From Ptiloglossa arizonensis (taxonomy: Eukaryota > Arthropoda > Insecta > Hymenoptera > Colletidae): a stretch of DNA of 64,000 nucleotides. The translations under genes and the position numbers were made by a program. Below the pieces are notes generated by a model. The model ran no database searches. It was given only the letters and a program-made list of their open reading frames with translations, and was not told the origin of the DNA. The DNA lies in NCBI RefSeq assembly GCF_051014685.1, contig NW_027478391.1, positions 1,488,001 through 1,552,000 on the forward strand. The letters run 5' to 3'. Below are positions 34,765 through 46,249 of this stretch, piece by piece; position 1 is the stretch's first letter; the number at the start of each line of letters is the position of its first letter.

Positions 34765-37700
34765 AATTTTTTGCCTTCTCAACCATTTCTTGGCTTCAAA
34801 GTCCCATATCTCGCGAACGGATTGACCTAACCCAAAAATTCCTATTGCATCTGAAAGTAGAAACTCGCCCGATTACAGCGGTATGTGTATTTTTTCCCTA
34901 GGCCATTCTGGTTAAGCGTTCGGAGCAGCAGAATTGCGAAAAATTTTTTGCCTTCTCAACCATTTCTTGTCTTCAAACTCCCATATCTCGCGAACGGATT
35001 GACCTAACCCAAAAATTCCTATTGCATCTGAAAGTAGAAACTCGCCCGATTACAACGGTATGTGTATTTTTTCCCTAGCCCATTCTGGTTAAGCGTTTGG
35101 AGCAGCAGAATTGTGAAAAATTTTTTGCCTTCTCTACCATTTCTTGGCTTCAAACTCCCATATCTCGCGAACGGATTGACCTAACCCAAAAATTCCTATT
35201 GCATCTGAAAGTAGAAACTCCCCCGATTACAACGGTATGTTTATTTTTTCCCTAGGCCATTCTAGTTAAGCGTTTGGAGCAGCAGAATTGCGAAAAATTT
35301 TTTGGCTTCTCAACCATTTCTTGGCTTCAAACTCCCATATCTCGCGAACGGATTGACCTAACCCAAAAATTCCTATTGCATCTGAAAGTAGAAACTCGCC
35401 CGATTACAACGGTATGTGTATTTTTTCCCTAGGCCATTCTGGTTAAGCGTTTGGAGCAGCAGAATTGTGAAAAATTTTTTTCCTTCTCTACCATTTCTTG
35501 GCTTCAAACTCCCATATCTCGCGAACGGATTGACCTAACCCAAAAATTCCTATTGCATCTGAAAGTAGAAACTCGCCCGATTACAGCGGTATGTGTATTT
35601 TTTCCCTAGGCCATTCTGGTTAAGCGTTCGGAGCAGCAGAATTGCGAAAAATTTTTTGCCTTCTCAACCATTTCTTGTCTTCAAACTCCCATATCTCGCG
35701 AACGGATTGACCTAACCCAAAAATTCCTATTGCATCTGAAAGTAGAAACTCGCCCGATTACAGCGGTATGTGTATTTTTTCCCTTGGCCATTTTGGTTAA
35801 GCGTTTGGAGCAGCAGAATTGCGAAAAATTTTTTGCCTTCTCAACCATTTCTTGGCTTCAAACTCCCATATCTCGCGAACGGATTGACCTAACCCAAAAA
35901 TTCCTATTGCATCTGAAAGTAGAAACTCGCCCGATTACAACGGTATGTGTATTTTTTCCCTAGGGCATTCTGGTTAAGCGTTTGGAGCAGCAGAATTGTG
36001 AAAAATTTTTTGCCTTCTCTACCATTTCTTGGCTTCAAACTCCCATATCTCGCGAACGAATTGACCTAACCCAAAAATTCCTATTGCATCTGAAAGTAGA
36101 AACTCCCCCGATTACAACGGTATGTTTATTTTTTCCCTAGGCCATTCTAGTTAAGCGTTTGGAGCAGCAGAATTGCGAAAAATTTTTTGGCTTCTCAACC
36201 ATTTCTTGGCTTCAAACTCCCATATCTCGCGAACGGATTGACCTAACCCAAAAATTCCTATTGCATCTGAAAGTAGAAACTCACCCGATTACAACGATAT
36301 GTGTATTTTTTCCCTAGGCCATTCTGGTTAAGCGTTTGGAGCAGCAGAAGTGCGAAAAATTTTTTGCCTTCTCAACCATTTCTTGGCTTCAAAGTCCCAT
36401 ATCTCGCGAACGGATTGACCTAACCCAAAAATTCCTATTGCATCTGAAAGTAGAAACTCGCCCGATTACAGCGGTATGTGTATTTTTTCCCTAGGCCATT
36501 CTGGTTAAGCGTTCGGAGCAGCAGAATTGCGAAAAATTTTTTGCCTTCTCAACCATTTCTTGTCTTCAAACTCCCATATCTCGCGAACGGATTGACCTAA
36601 CCCAAAAATTCCTATTGCATCTGAAAGTAGAAACTCGCCCGATTACAACGGTATGTGTATTTTTTCCCTAGCCCATCCTGGTTAAGCGTTTGGAGCAGCA
36701 GAATTGTGAAAAATTTTTTGCCTTCTCTACCATTTCTTGGCTTCAAACTCCCATATCTCGCGAACGGATTGACCTAACCCAAAAATTCCTATTGCATCTG
36801 AAAGTAGAAACTCCCCCGATTACAACGGTATGTTTATTTTTTCCCTAGGCCATTCTAGTTAAGCGTTTGGAGCAGCAGAATTGCGAAAAATTTTTTGGCT
36901 TCTCAACCATTTCTTGGCTTCAAACTCCCATATCTCGCGAACGGATTGACCTAACCCAAAAATTCCTATTGCATCTGAAAGTAGAAACTCGCCCGATTAC
37001 AACGGTATGTGTATTTTTTCCCTAGGCCATTCTGGTTAAGCGTTTGGAGCAGCAGAATTGTGAAAAATTTTTTGCCTTCTCTACCATTACTTGGCTTCAA
37101 ACTCCCATATCTCGCGAACGGATTGACCTAACCCAAAAATTCCTATTGCATCTGAAAGTAGAAACTCGCCCGATTACAGCGGTATGTGTATTTTTTCCCT
37201 AGGCCATTCTGGTTAAGCGTTCGGAGCAGCAGAATTGCGAAAAATTTTTTGCCTTCTCAACCATTTCTTGTCTTCAAACTCCCATATCTCGCGAACGGAT
37301 TGACCTAACCCAAAAATTCCTATTGCATCTGAAAGTAGAAACTCGCCCGATTACAGCGGTATGTGTATTTTTTCCCTTGGCCATTTTGGTTAAGCGTTTG
37401 GAGCAGCAGAATTGCGAAAAATTTTTTGCCTTCTCAACCATTTCTTGGCTTCAAACTCCCATATCTCGCGAACGGATTGACCTAACCCAAAAATTCCTAT
37501 TGCATCTGAAAGTAGAAACTCGCCCGATTACAACGGTATGTGTATTTTTTCCCTAGGGCATTCTGGTTAAGCGTTTGGAGCAGCAGAATTGTGAAAAATT
37601 TTTTGCCTTCTCTACCATTTCTTGGCTTCAAACTCCCATATCTCGCGAACGAATTGACCTAACCCAAAAATTCCTATTGCATCTGAAAGTAGAAACTCCC

Positions 37701-37950
37701 CCGATTACAACGGTATGTTTATTTTTTCCCTAGGCCATTCTAGTTAAGCGTTTGGAGCAGCAGAATTGCGAAAAATTTTTTGGCTTCTCAACCATTTCTT
37801 GGCTTCAAACTCCCATATCTCGCGAACGGATTGACCTAACCCAAAAATTCCTATTGCATCTGAAAGTAGAAACTCACCCGATTACAACGATATGTGTATT
37901 TTTTCCCTAGGCCATTCTGGTTAAGCGTTTGGAGCAGCAGAATTGCGAAA
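34765..37950 (+). repeat. 9-mer higher-order tandem pair (offset 1593 bp)
   Basis: About 34765-36350 is repeated at about 36358-37943 (9 x 177 = 1593 bp). Shared markers are CAAAGTCCC followed by CAGCGG, GTTCGGAGC, CCCTAGCCC, a CTCCCCCGATT unit, TTTTTTGGCTTCTC, CCCTAGGGC and ACGATATGTG. Differences noticed are CCCATCCTGG near 36674, TTTTTTTCC near 35477 and ACCATTACTTGG near 37085. The last unit of each copy differs at its end (GAAGTGCG against GAATTGCG). Confidence 0.82.
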
Positions 37951-39069
37951 AATTTTTTGCCTTCTCAACCACTTCTTGGCTTCAAACTCCCATATCTCGC
38001 GAACGGATTGACCTGACCCAAAAATTCCTATTGCATCTGAAAGTAGAAACTCGCCCGATTACAACGGTATGTGTATTTTTTCCCTAGGGCATTCTGGTTA
38101 AGCGTTTGGAGCAGCAGAATTGTGAAAAATTTTTTGCCGTCTCTACCATTTCTTGGCTTCAAACTCCCATATCTCGCGAACGAATTGACCTAACCCAAAA
38201 ATTCCTATTGCATCTGAAAGTAGAAACTCCCCCGATTACAACGGTATGTTTATTTTTTCCCTAGGCCATTCTAGTTAAGCGTTTGGAGCAGCAGAATTGC
38301 GAAAAATTTTTTGGCTTCTCAACCATTTCTTGTCTTCAAACTCCCATATCTCGCGAACGGATTGACCTAACCCAAAAATTCCTATTGCATCTGAAAGTAG
38401 AAACTCACCCGATTACAACGATATGTGTATTTTTTCCCTAGGCCATTCTGGTTAAGCGTTTGGAGCAGCAGAAGTGCGAAAAATTTGTTGTCTTCTCAAC
38501 CATTTCTTAGCTTCAAACTCCCATATCTCTCGAACGGATTGACGTAACCCAAAAATTCCTATTGCATCTGAAAGTAGAAACTCGCCCGATTACAACGGTA
38601 TGTGTATTTTTTCCCTAGGCCATTCTGGTTAAGCGTTTGGAGCAGCAGAATTGCGAAAAATTTTTTGCCTTCTCAACCATTTCTTGGCTTCAAAGTCCCA
38701 TATCTCGCGAACGGATTGACCTAACCCAAAAATTCCTATTGCATCTGAAAGTAGAAACTCGCCCGATTACAACGGTATGTGTATTTTTTCCCTAGGCCAT
38801 TCTGGTTAAGCGTTTGGAGCAGCAGAATTGTGAAAAATTTTTTGCCTTCTCTATCATTTCTTGGCTTCAAACTCCCATATCTCGCGAACAGACTGACCTA
38901 ACCCAAAAATTCCTATTGCATCTGAAAGTAGAAACTCGCCCGATTACAGCGGTATGTGTATTTTTTCCCTTGGCCATTTTGGTTAAGCGTTTGGAGCAGC
39001 AGAATTGCGAAAAATTTTTTGGCTTCTCAACCATTTCTTGGCTTCAAACTCCCATATCTCGCGAACGAA
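37951..39069 (+). repeat. Extra three-unit copy and transition units
   Basis: The CCCTAGGGC, GAACGAATT, CTCCCCCGATT and TTTTTTGGC units seen near 37550-37900 are repeated 531 bp (3 x 177) later, at 38085-38430. Private changes here are ACCACTTCTTGG, GACCTGACCC and TTGCCGTCTC. After them come a GAAGTGCG subtype unit, a CAAAGTCCC unit and a TCTATCATTTC unit at about 38850. The last of these reappears at 42037, 3186 bp (18 units) downstream. Confidence 0.68.
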
Positions 39070-41950
39070 TTGACCTAACCCAAAAATGCCTATTGCATCT
39101 GAAAGTAGAAACTCCCCCGATTACAACGGTATGTTTATTTTTTCCCTAGGCCATTCTAGTTAAGCGTTTGGAGCAGCAGAATTGCGAAAAATTTTTTGGC
39201 TTCTCAACCATTTCTTGGCTTCAAACTCCCATATCTCGCGAACGGATTGACCTAACCCAAAAATTCCTATTGCACCTGAAAGTAGAAACTCACCCGATTA
39301 CAACGATGTGTGTATTTTTTCCCTAGGCCATTCTGGTTAAGCGTTTGGAGCAGCAGAAGTGCGAAAAATTTTTTGCCTTCTCAACCATTTCTTGGCTTCA
39401 AAGTCCCATATCTCGCGAACGGATTGACCTAACCCAAAAATTCCTATTGCATCTGAAAGTAGAAACTCGCCCGATTACAACGGTATGTGTATTTTTTCCC
39501 TAGGCCATTCTGGTTAAGCGTTTGGAGCAGCAGAATTTTGAAAAATTTTTTGCCTTCTCTACCATTTCTTGGATACAAACTCCCATTTCTCGCGAACGGA
39601 TTGACCTAACCCAAAAATTCCTATTGCATCTGAAAGTAGAAACTCGCCCGATTACAACGGTATGTGTATTTTTTCCCTAGGCCATTCTGGTTAAGCGTTT
39701 GGAGCAGCAGAATTGTGAAAAATTTTTTGCCTTCTCTACCATTTCTTGGCTTCAAACTCCCATATCTCGCGAACGGATTGACCTAACCCAAAAATTCCTA
39801 TTGCATCTGAAAGTAGAAACTCCCCCGATTACAACGGTATGTTTATTTTTTCCCTAGGCCATTCTAGTTAAGCGTTTGGAGCAGCAGAATTGCGAAAAAT
39901 TTTTTGGCTTCTCAAACATTTCTTGGCTTCAAACTCCCATATCTCGCGAACGGATTGACCTAACCCAAAAATGCCTATTGCATCTGAAAGTAGAAACTCC
40001 CCCGATTACAACGGTATGTTTATTTTTTCCCTAGGCCATTCTAGTTAAGCGTTTGGAGCAGCAGAATTGCGAAAAATTTTTTGGCTTCTCAACCATTTCT
40101 TGGCTTCAAACTCCCATATCTCGCGAACGGATTGACCTAACCCAAAAATTCCTATTGCACCTGAAAGTAGAAACTCACCCGATTACAACGATGTGTGTAT
40201 TTTTTCCCTAGGCCATTCTGGTTAAGCGTTTGGAGCAGCAGAAGTGCGAAAAATTTTTTGCCTTCTCAACCATTTCTTGGCTTCAAAGTCCCATATCTCG
40301 CGAACGGATTGACCTAACCCAAAAATTCCTATTGCATCTGAAAGTAGAAACTCGCCCGATTACAACGGTATGTGTATTTTTTCCCTAGGCCATTCTGGTT
40401 AAGCGTTTGGAGCAGCAGAATTTTGAAAAATTTTTTGCCTTCTCTACCATTTCTTGGATACAAACTCCCATATCTCGCGAACGGATTGACCTAACCCAAA
40501 AATTCCTATTGCATCTGAAAGTAGAAACTCGCCCGATTACAACGGTATGTGTATTTTTTCCCTAGGCCATTCTGGTTAAGCGTTTGGAGCAGCAGAATTG
40601 TGAAAAATTTTTTGCCTTCTCTACCATTTCTTGGCTTCAAACTCCCATATCTCGCGAACGGATTGACCTAACCCAAAAATTCCTATTGCATCTGAAAGTA
40701 GAAACTCCCCCGATTACAACGGTATGTTTATTTTTTCCCTAGGCCATTCTAGTTAAGCGTTTGGAGCAGCAGAATTGCGAAAAATTTTTTGGCTTCTCAA
40801 CCATTTCTTGGCTTCAAACTCCCATATCTCGCGAACGGATTGACCTAACCCAAAAATTCCTATTGCATCTGAAAGTAGAAACTCACCCGATTACAACGGT
40901 ATGTGTATTTTTTCCCTAGGCCATTCTGGTTAAGCGTTTGGAGCAGCAGAAGTGCGAAAAATTTGTTGTCTTCTCAACCATTTCATACCTTCAAACTCCC
41001 ATATCTCTCGAACGGATTGACGTAACCCAAAAATTCCTATTGCATCTGAAAGTAGAAACTCCCCCGATTACAACGGTATGTTTATTTTTTCCCTAGGCCA
41101 TTCTAGTTAAGCGTTTGGAGCAGCAGAATTGCGAAAAATTTTTTGGCTTCTCAACCATTTCTTGGCTTCAAACTCCCATATCTCGCGAACGGATTGACCT
41201 AACCCAAAAATTCCTATTGCACCTGAAAGTAGAAACTCACCCGATTACAACGGTATGTGTATTTTTTCCCTAGGCCATTCTGGTTAAGCGTTTGGAGCAG
41301 CAGAATTTTGAAAAATTTTTTGCCTTCTCTACCATTTCTTGGATACAAACTCCCATATCTCGCGAACGGATTGACCTAACCCAAAAATTCCTATTGCATC
41401 TGAGAGTAGAAACTCGCCCGATTACAACGGTATGTGTATTTTTTCCCTAGGCCATTCTGGTTAAGCGTTTGGAGCAGCAGAATTGTGAAAAATTTTTTGC
41501 CTTCTCTACCATTTCTTGGCTTCAAACTCCCATATCTCGCGAACGGATTGACCTAACCCAAAAATTCCTATTGCATCTGAAAGTAGAAACTCCCCCGATT
41601 ACAACGGTATGTTTATTTTTTCCCTAGGCCATTCTAGTTAAGCGTTTGGAGCAGCAGAATTGCGAAAAATTTTTTGGCTTCTCAACCATTTCTTGGCTTC
41701 AAACTCCCATATCTCGCGAACGGATTGACCTAACCCAAAAATTCCTATTGCATCTGAAAGTAGAAACTCACCCGATTACAACGGTATGTGTATTTTTTCC
41801 CTAGGCCATTCTGGTTAAGCGTTTGGAGCAGCAGAAGTGCGAAAAATTTGTTGTCTTCTCAACCATTTCATACCTTCAAAATCCCATATCTCTCGAACGG
41901 ATTGACGTAACCCAAAAATTCCTATTGCATCTGAAAGTAGAAACTCGCCC
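39070..41950 (+). repeat. 5-mer higher-order units (offset 885 bp)
   Basis: About 39070-39954 is repeated at 39955-40839 (5 x 177 = 885 bp). Markers are AAAATGCCTATTG (39085/39970), GCACCTGAAAG (39273/40158), ACGATGTGTGT (39304/40189), GAAGTGCG with CAAAGTCCC, and GGATACAAAC. A further partial 885-bp shift links 40400-41050 with 41285-41935, including the rare TTTCATACCTTC at 40981 and 41866. Differences include CCCATTTCTCG against CCCATATCTCG and TCAAACATTTC against TCAACCATTTC. Confidence 0.8.
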
Positions 41951-43800
41951 GATTACAACGGTATGTGTATTTTTTCCCTAGGCCATTCTGGTTAAGCGTT
42001 TGGAGCAGCAGAATTGTGAAAAATTTTTTGCCTTCTCTATCATTTCTTGGCTTCAAACTCCCATATCTCGCGAACAGACTGACCTAACCCAAAAATTCCT
42101 ATTGCATCTGAAAGTAGAAACTCGCCCGATTACAGCGGTATGTGTATTTTTTCCCTTGGCCATTTTGGTTAAGCGTTTGGAGCAGCAGAATTGCGAAAAA
42201 TTTTTTGCCTTCTCAACCATTTCTTGGCTTCAAACTCCCATATCTCGCGAACGGATTGACCTAACCCAAAAATTCCTATTGCATCTGAAAGTAGAAACTC
42301 GCCCGATTACAACGGTATGTGTATTTTTTCCCTAGGGCATTCTGGTTAAGCGTTTGGAGCAGCAGAATTGTGAAAAATTTTTTGCCTTCTCTACCATTTC
42401 TTGGCTTCAAACTCCCATATCTCGCGAACGAATTGACCTAACCCAAAAATTCCTATTGCATCTGAAAGTAGAAACTCCCCCGATTACAACGGTATGTTTA
42501 TTTTTTCCCTAGGCCATTCTAGTTAAGCGTTTGGAGCAGCAGAATTGCGAAAAATTTTTTGGCTTCTCAACCATTTCTTGGCTTCAAACTCCCATATCTC
42601 GCGAACGGATTGACCTAACCCAAAAATTCCTATTGCATCTGAAAGTAGAAACGCACCCGATTACAACGATATGTGTATTTTTTCCCTAGGCCATTCTGGT
42701 TAAGCGTTTGGAGCAGCAGAATTTTGAAAAATTTGTTGCCTTCTCTACCATTTCTTGGCTACAAACTCCCATATCTCGCGAACGGATTGACCTAACCCAA
42801 AAATTCCTATTGCATCTGAAAGTAGAAACTCGCCCGATTACAACGGTATGTGTATTTTTTCCCTAGGCCATTCTGGTTAAGCGTTTGGAGCAGCAGAATT
42901 GTGAAAAATTTTTTGCCTTCTCTACCATTTCTTGGCTTCAAACTCCCATATCTCGCGAACGGATTGACCTAACCCAAAAATTCCTATTGCATCTGAAAGT
43001 AGAAACTCGCCCGATTACAGCAGTATGTGTATTTTTTCCCTAGGCCATTCTGGTTAAGCGTTCGGAGCAGCAGAATTGCGAAAAATTTTTTGCCTTCTCA
43101 ACCATTTCTTGTCTTCAAACTCCCATATCTCGCGAACGGATTGACCTAACCCAAAAATTCCTATTGCATCTGAAAGTAGAAACTCGCCCGATTACAACGG
43201 TATGTGTATTTTTTCCCTAGCCCATTCTGGTTAAGCGTTTGGAGCAGCAGAATTGTGAAAAATTTTTTGCCTTCTCTACCATTTCATACCTTCAAACTCC
43301 CATATCTCTCGAACGGATTGACGTAACCCAAAAATTCCTATTGCATCTGAAAGTAGAAACTCGCCCGATTACAACGGTATGTGTATTTTTTCCCTTGGCC
43401 ATTTTGGTTAAGCGTTTGGAGCAGCAGAATTGCGAAAAATTTTTTGGCTTCTCAACCATTTCTTGGCATCAAACTCCCATATCTCGCGAACGGATTGACC
43501 TAACCCAAAAATTCCTATTGCATCTGAAAGTAGAAACTCACCCGATTACAACGGCATGTGTATTTTTTCCCTAGGCCATTCTGGTTAAGCGTTTGGAGCA
43601 GCAGAATTGTCAAAAATTTTTTGCCCTCTCTACCATTTCTTGGCTTCAAACTCCCATATCTCGCGAACAGACTGACCTAACCCAAAAATTCCTATTGCAT
43701 CTGAAAGTAGAAACTCGCCCGATTACAGCGGTATTTGTATTTTTTCCCTTGGCCATTTTGGTTAAGCGTTTGGAGCAGCAGAATTGCGAAAAATTTTTTG
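41951..43800 (+). repeat. Mixed units related to the 9-mer region
   Basis: The CCCTAGGGC, GAACGAATT, CTCCCCCGATT and TTTTTTGGC run at 42330-42700 matches 37550-37920 (offset 4779 = 27 x 177). Later units carry CAGCAGTATG near 43018, GTTCGGAGC, CCCTAGCCC, a third TTTCATACCTTC unit near 43283, CTTGGCATC, TTGTCAAAAATTT near 43608 and GTATTTGTATTT near 43732. This is the transition from the middle block to the left-like right block. Confidence 0.65.
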
Positions 43801-44985
43801 GCTTCTCAACCATTTCTTGGCTTCAAACTCCCATATCTCGCGAACGGATTGACCTATCCCAAAAATTCCTATTGCATCTGAAAGTAGAAACTCACCCGAT
43901 TACAACGATATGTGTATTTTTTCCCTAGGCTATTCTGGTTAAGCGTTTGGAGCAGCAGAATTGTGAAAAATTTTTTGCCTTCTCTACCATTTCTTGGCTT
44001 CAAGCTCCCATATCTCGCGAACAGACTGACCTAACCCAAAAATTCCTATTGCATCTGAAAGTAGAAACTCGCCCGATTACAGCGGTATGTGTATTTTTTC
44101 CCTTGGCCATTTTGGTTAAGCGTTTGGAGCAGCAGAATTGCGAAAAATTTTTTGCCTTCTCAACCATTTCTTGGCTTCAAACTCCCATATCTCGCGAACG
44201 GATTGACTTAACCCAAAAATTCCTATTGCATCTGAAAGTAGAAACTCGCCCGATTACAACGGTATGTGTATTTTTTCCCTTGGCCATTTTGGTTAAGCGT
44301 TTGGAGCAGCAGAATTGTGAAAAATTTTTTGCCTTCTCTACCATTTCTTGGGTTCAAACTCCCATATCTCGCGAACGGATTGACCTAACCCAAAAATTCC
44401 TATTGCATCTGAAAGTAGAAACTCGCCCGACTACAACGGTATGTTTATTTTTTCCCTAGGTCATTCTAGTTAAGCGTTTGGAGCAGCAGAATTGCGAAAA
44501 ATTTTTTGCCTTCTCAACCATTTCTTGTCTTCAAACTCCCATATCTCGCGAACGGTTTCACCTAACCCAAAAATTCCTATTGCATCTGAAGGTAGAAACT
44601 CGCCCGATTACAACGGTATGTGTATTTTTTCCCTAGCCCATTCTGGTTAAGCGTTTGGAGCAGCAGAATTGTGAAAAATTTTTTGCCTTCTCTACCATTT
44701 CTTGGCTTCAAACTCCCATATCTCGCGAACAGACTGACCTAACCCAAAAATTCCTATTGCATCTGAAAGTAGAAACTCGCCCGATTACAGCGGTATGTGT
44801 ATTTTTTCCCTTGGCCATTTTGGTTAAGCGTTTCGGGCAGCAGAATTGTGAAAAATTTTTCGCCTTCTCTACCATTTCTTGGCTTCAAACACCCATATCT
44901 CGCGAACGGATTGACCTAACCCACAAATTCTTATTGCATCTGAAAGTAGAAGCTCGCCCGATTACAACGGTATGTTTATTTTTTC
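43800..44985 (+). repeat. Distant copy of the 11-mer core
   Basis: This 1.2-kb stretch matches 3275-4460 (offset 40525) and 5222-6407 (offset 38578), running through GACCTATCCC, TTCAAGCTCCC, CCCGACTACAACG, GGTTTCACC, TTCGGGCAGCAG, TTTTTCGCC and AAACACCC. Differences noticed are GACTTAACCC near 44204 and CCCACAAATTC near 44930. It is the first part of the right-hand region that is clearly colinear with the left-hand region. Confidence 0.83.
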
Positions 44986-46249
44986 CCTAGGTCATTCTAG
45001 TTAAGCGTTTGGAGCAGCAGAATTGCGAAAAACTTTTTGGCTTCTCAACCATTTCTTGGCTTCAAACTCCCATATCTCTCGAACGGATTGACGCAACCCA
45101 AAAATTCCTATTGCATCTGAAAGTAGAAACTCGCCCGATTACAACCGTATGTGTATTTTTTCCCTAGGCCATTCTGGATAAGCGTTTGGAGCAGCAGAAT
45201 TGCGAAAAATTTTTTGCCTTCTCAACCATTTCTTGGCTTCAAAGTCCCATATCTCGCGAACGGATTGACCTAACCCAAAAATTCCTATTGCATCTGAAAG
45301 TAGAAACTCGCCCGATTACAACGGTATGTGTATTTTTTCCCTAGGCCATTCTGGTTAAGCGTTTGGAGCAGCAGAATTGCGAAAAATTTTTTGCCTTCTC
45401 AACCATTTCTTGGCTTCAAAGTCCCATATCTCGCGAACGGATTGACCTAACCCAAAAATTCCTATTGCATCTAAAAGTAGAAACTCGCCCGATTACAACG
45501 GTATGTGTATTTTTTCCCTAGGCCATTCTGGTTAAGCGTTTGGAGCAGCAGAATTTTGAAAAATTTTTTGCCTTCTCTACCATTTCTTGGCTACAAACTC
45601 CCATTTCTCGCGAACGGATTGACCTAACCCAAAAATTCCTATTGCAACTGAAAGTAGAAACTCGCCCGATAACAACGGTATGTGTATTTTTTCCCTAGGC
45701 CATTCTGGTTAAGCGTTTGGAGCAGCAGAATTGTGAAAAATTTTTTGCCTTCTCTACCATTTCTTGGCTTCAAACTCCCATATCTCGCGAACGGATTGAC
45801 CTAACCCAAAAATTCCTGTTGCATCTGAAAGTAGAAACTCGCCCGATTACAGCGGTATGTGTATTTTTTCCCTAGGCCATTCTGGTTAAGCGTTCGGAGC
45901 AGCAGAATTGCGAAAAATTTTTTGCCTTCTCAACCATTTCTTGTCTTCAAACTCCCATATCTCGCGAACGGATTGACCTAACCCAAAAATTCCTATTGCA
46001 TCTGAAAGTAGAAACTCGCACGATTACAACGGTATGTGTATTTTTTCCCTAGCCCATTCTGGTTAAGCGTTTGGAGCAGCAGAATTGTGAAAAATTTTTT
46101 GCCTTCTCTACCATTTCTTGGCTTCAAACTCCCATATCTCGCGAACGGATTGACCTAACCCAAAAATTCTTATTGCATCTGAAAGTAGAAACTCGCCCGA
46201 TTACAACGGTATGTTTATTTTTTCCCTAGGTTATTCTAGTTAAGCGTTT
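44986..46249 (+). repeat. Boundary units resembling 33.3-34.8 kb
   Basis: These units include AAAACTTTTTGGC near 45030, GACGCAACCC near 45100, ACCGTATGTG with GGATAAGCG near 45143-45185, two successive CAAAGTCCC units, a GAATTTTG/GGCTACAAAC unit with CCCATTTCTCG, and TTGCAACTGAAAG near 45644. The order partly mirrors the segment at 33301-34764. No close full-length partner was found by eye. Confidence 0.62.
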
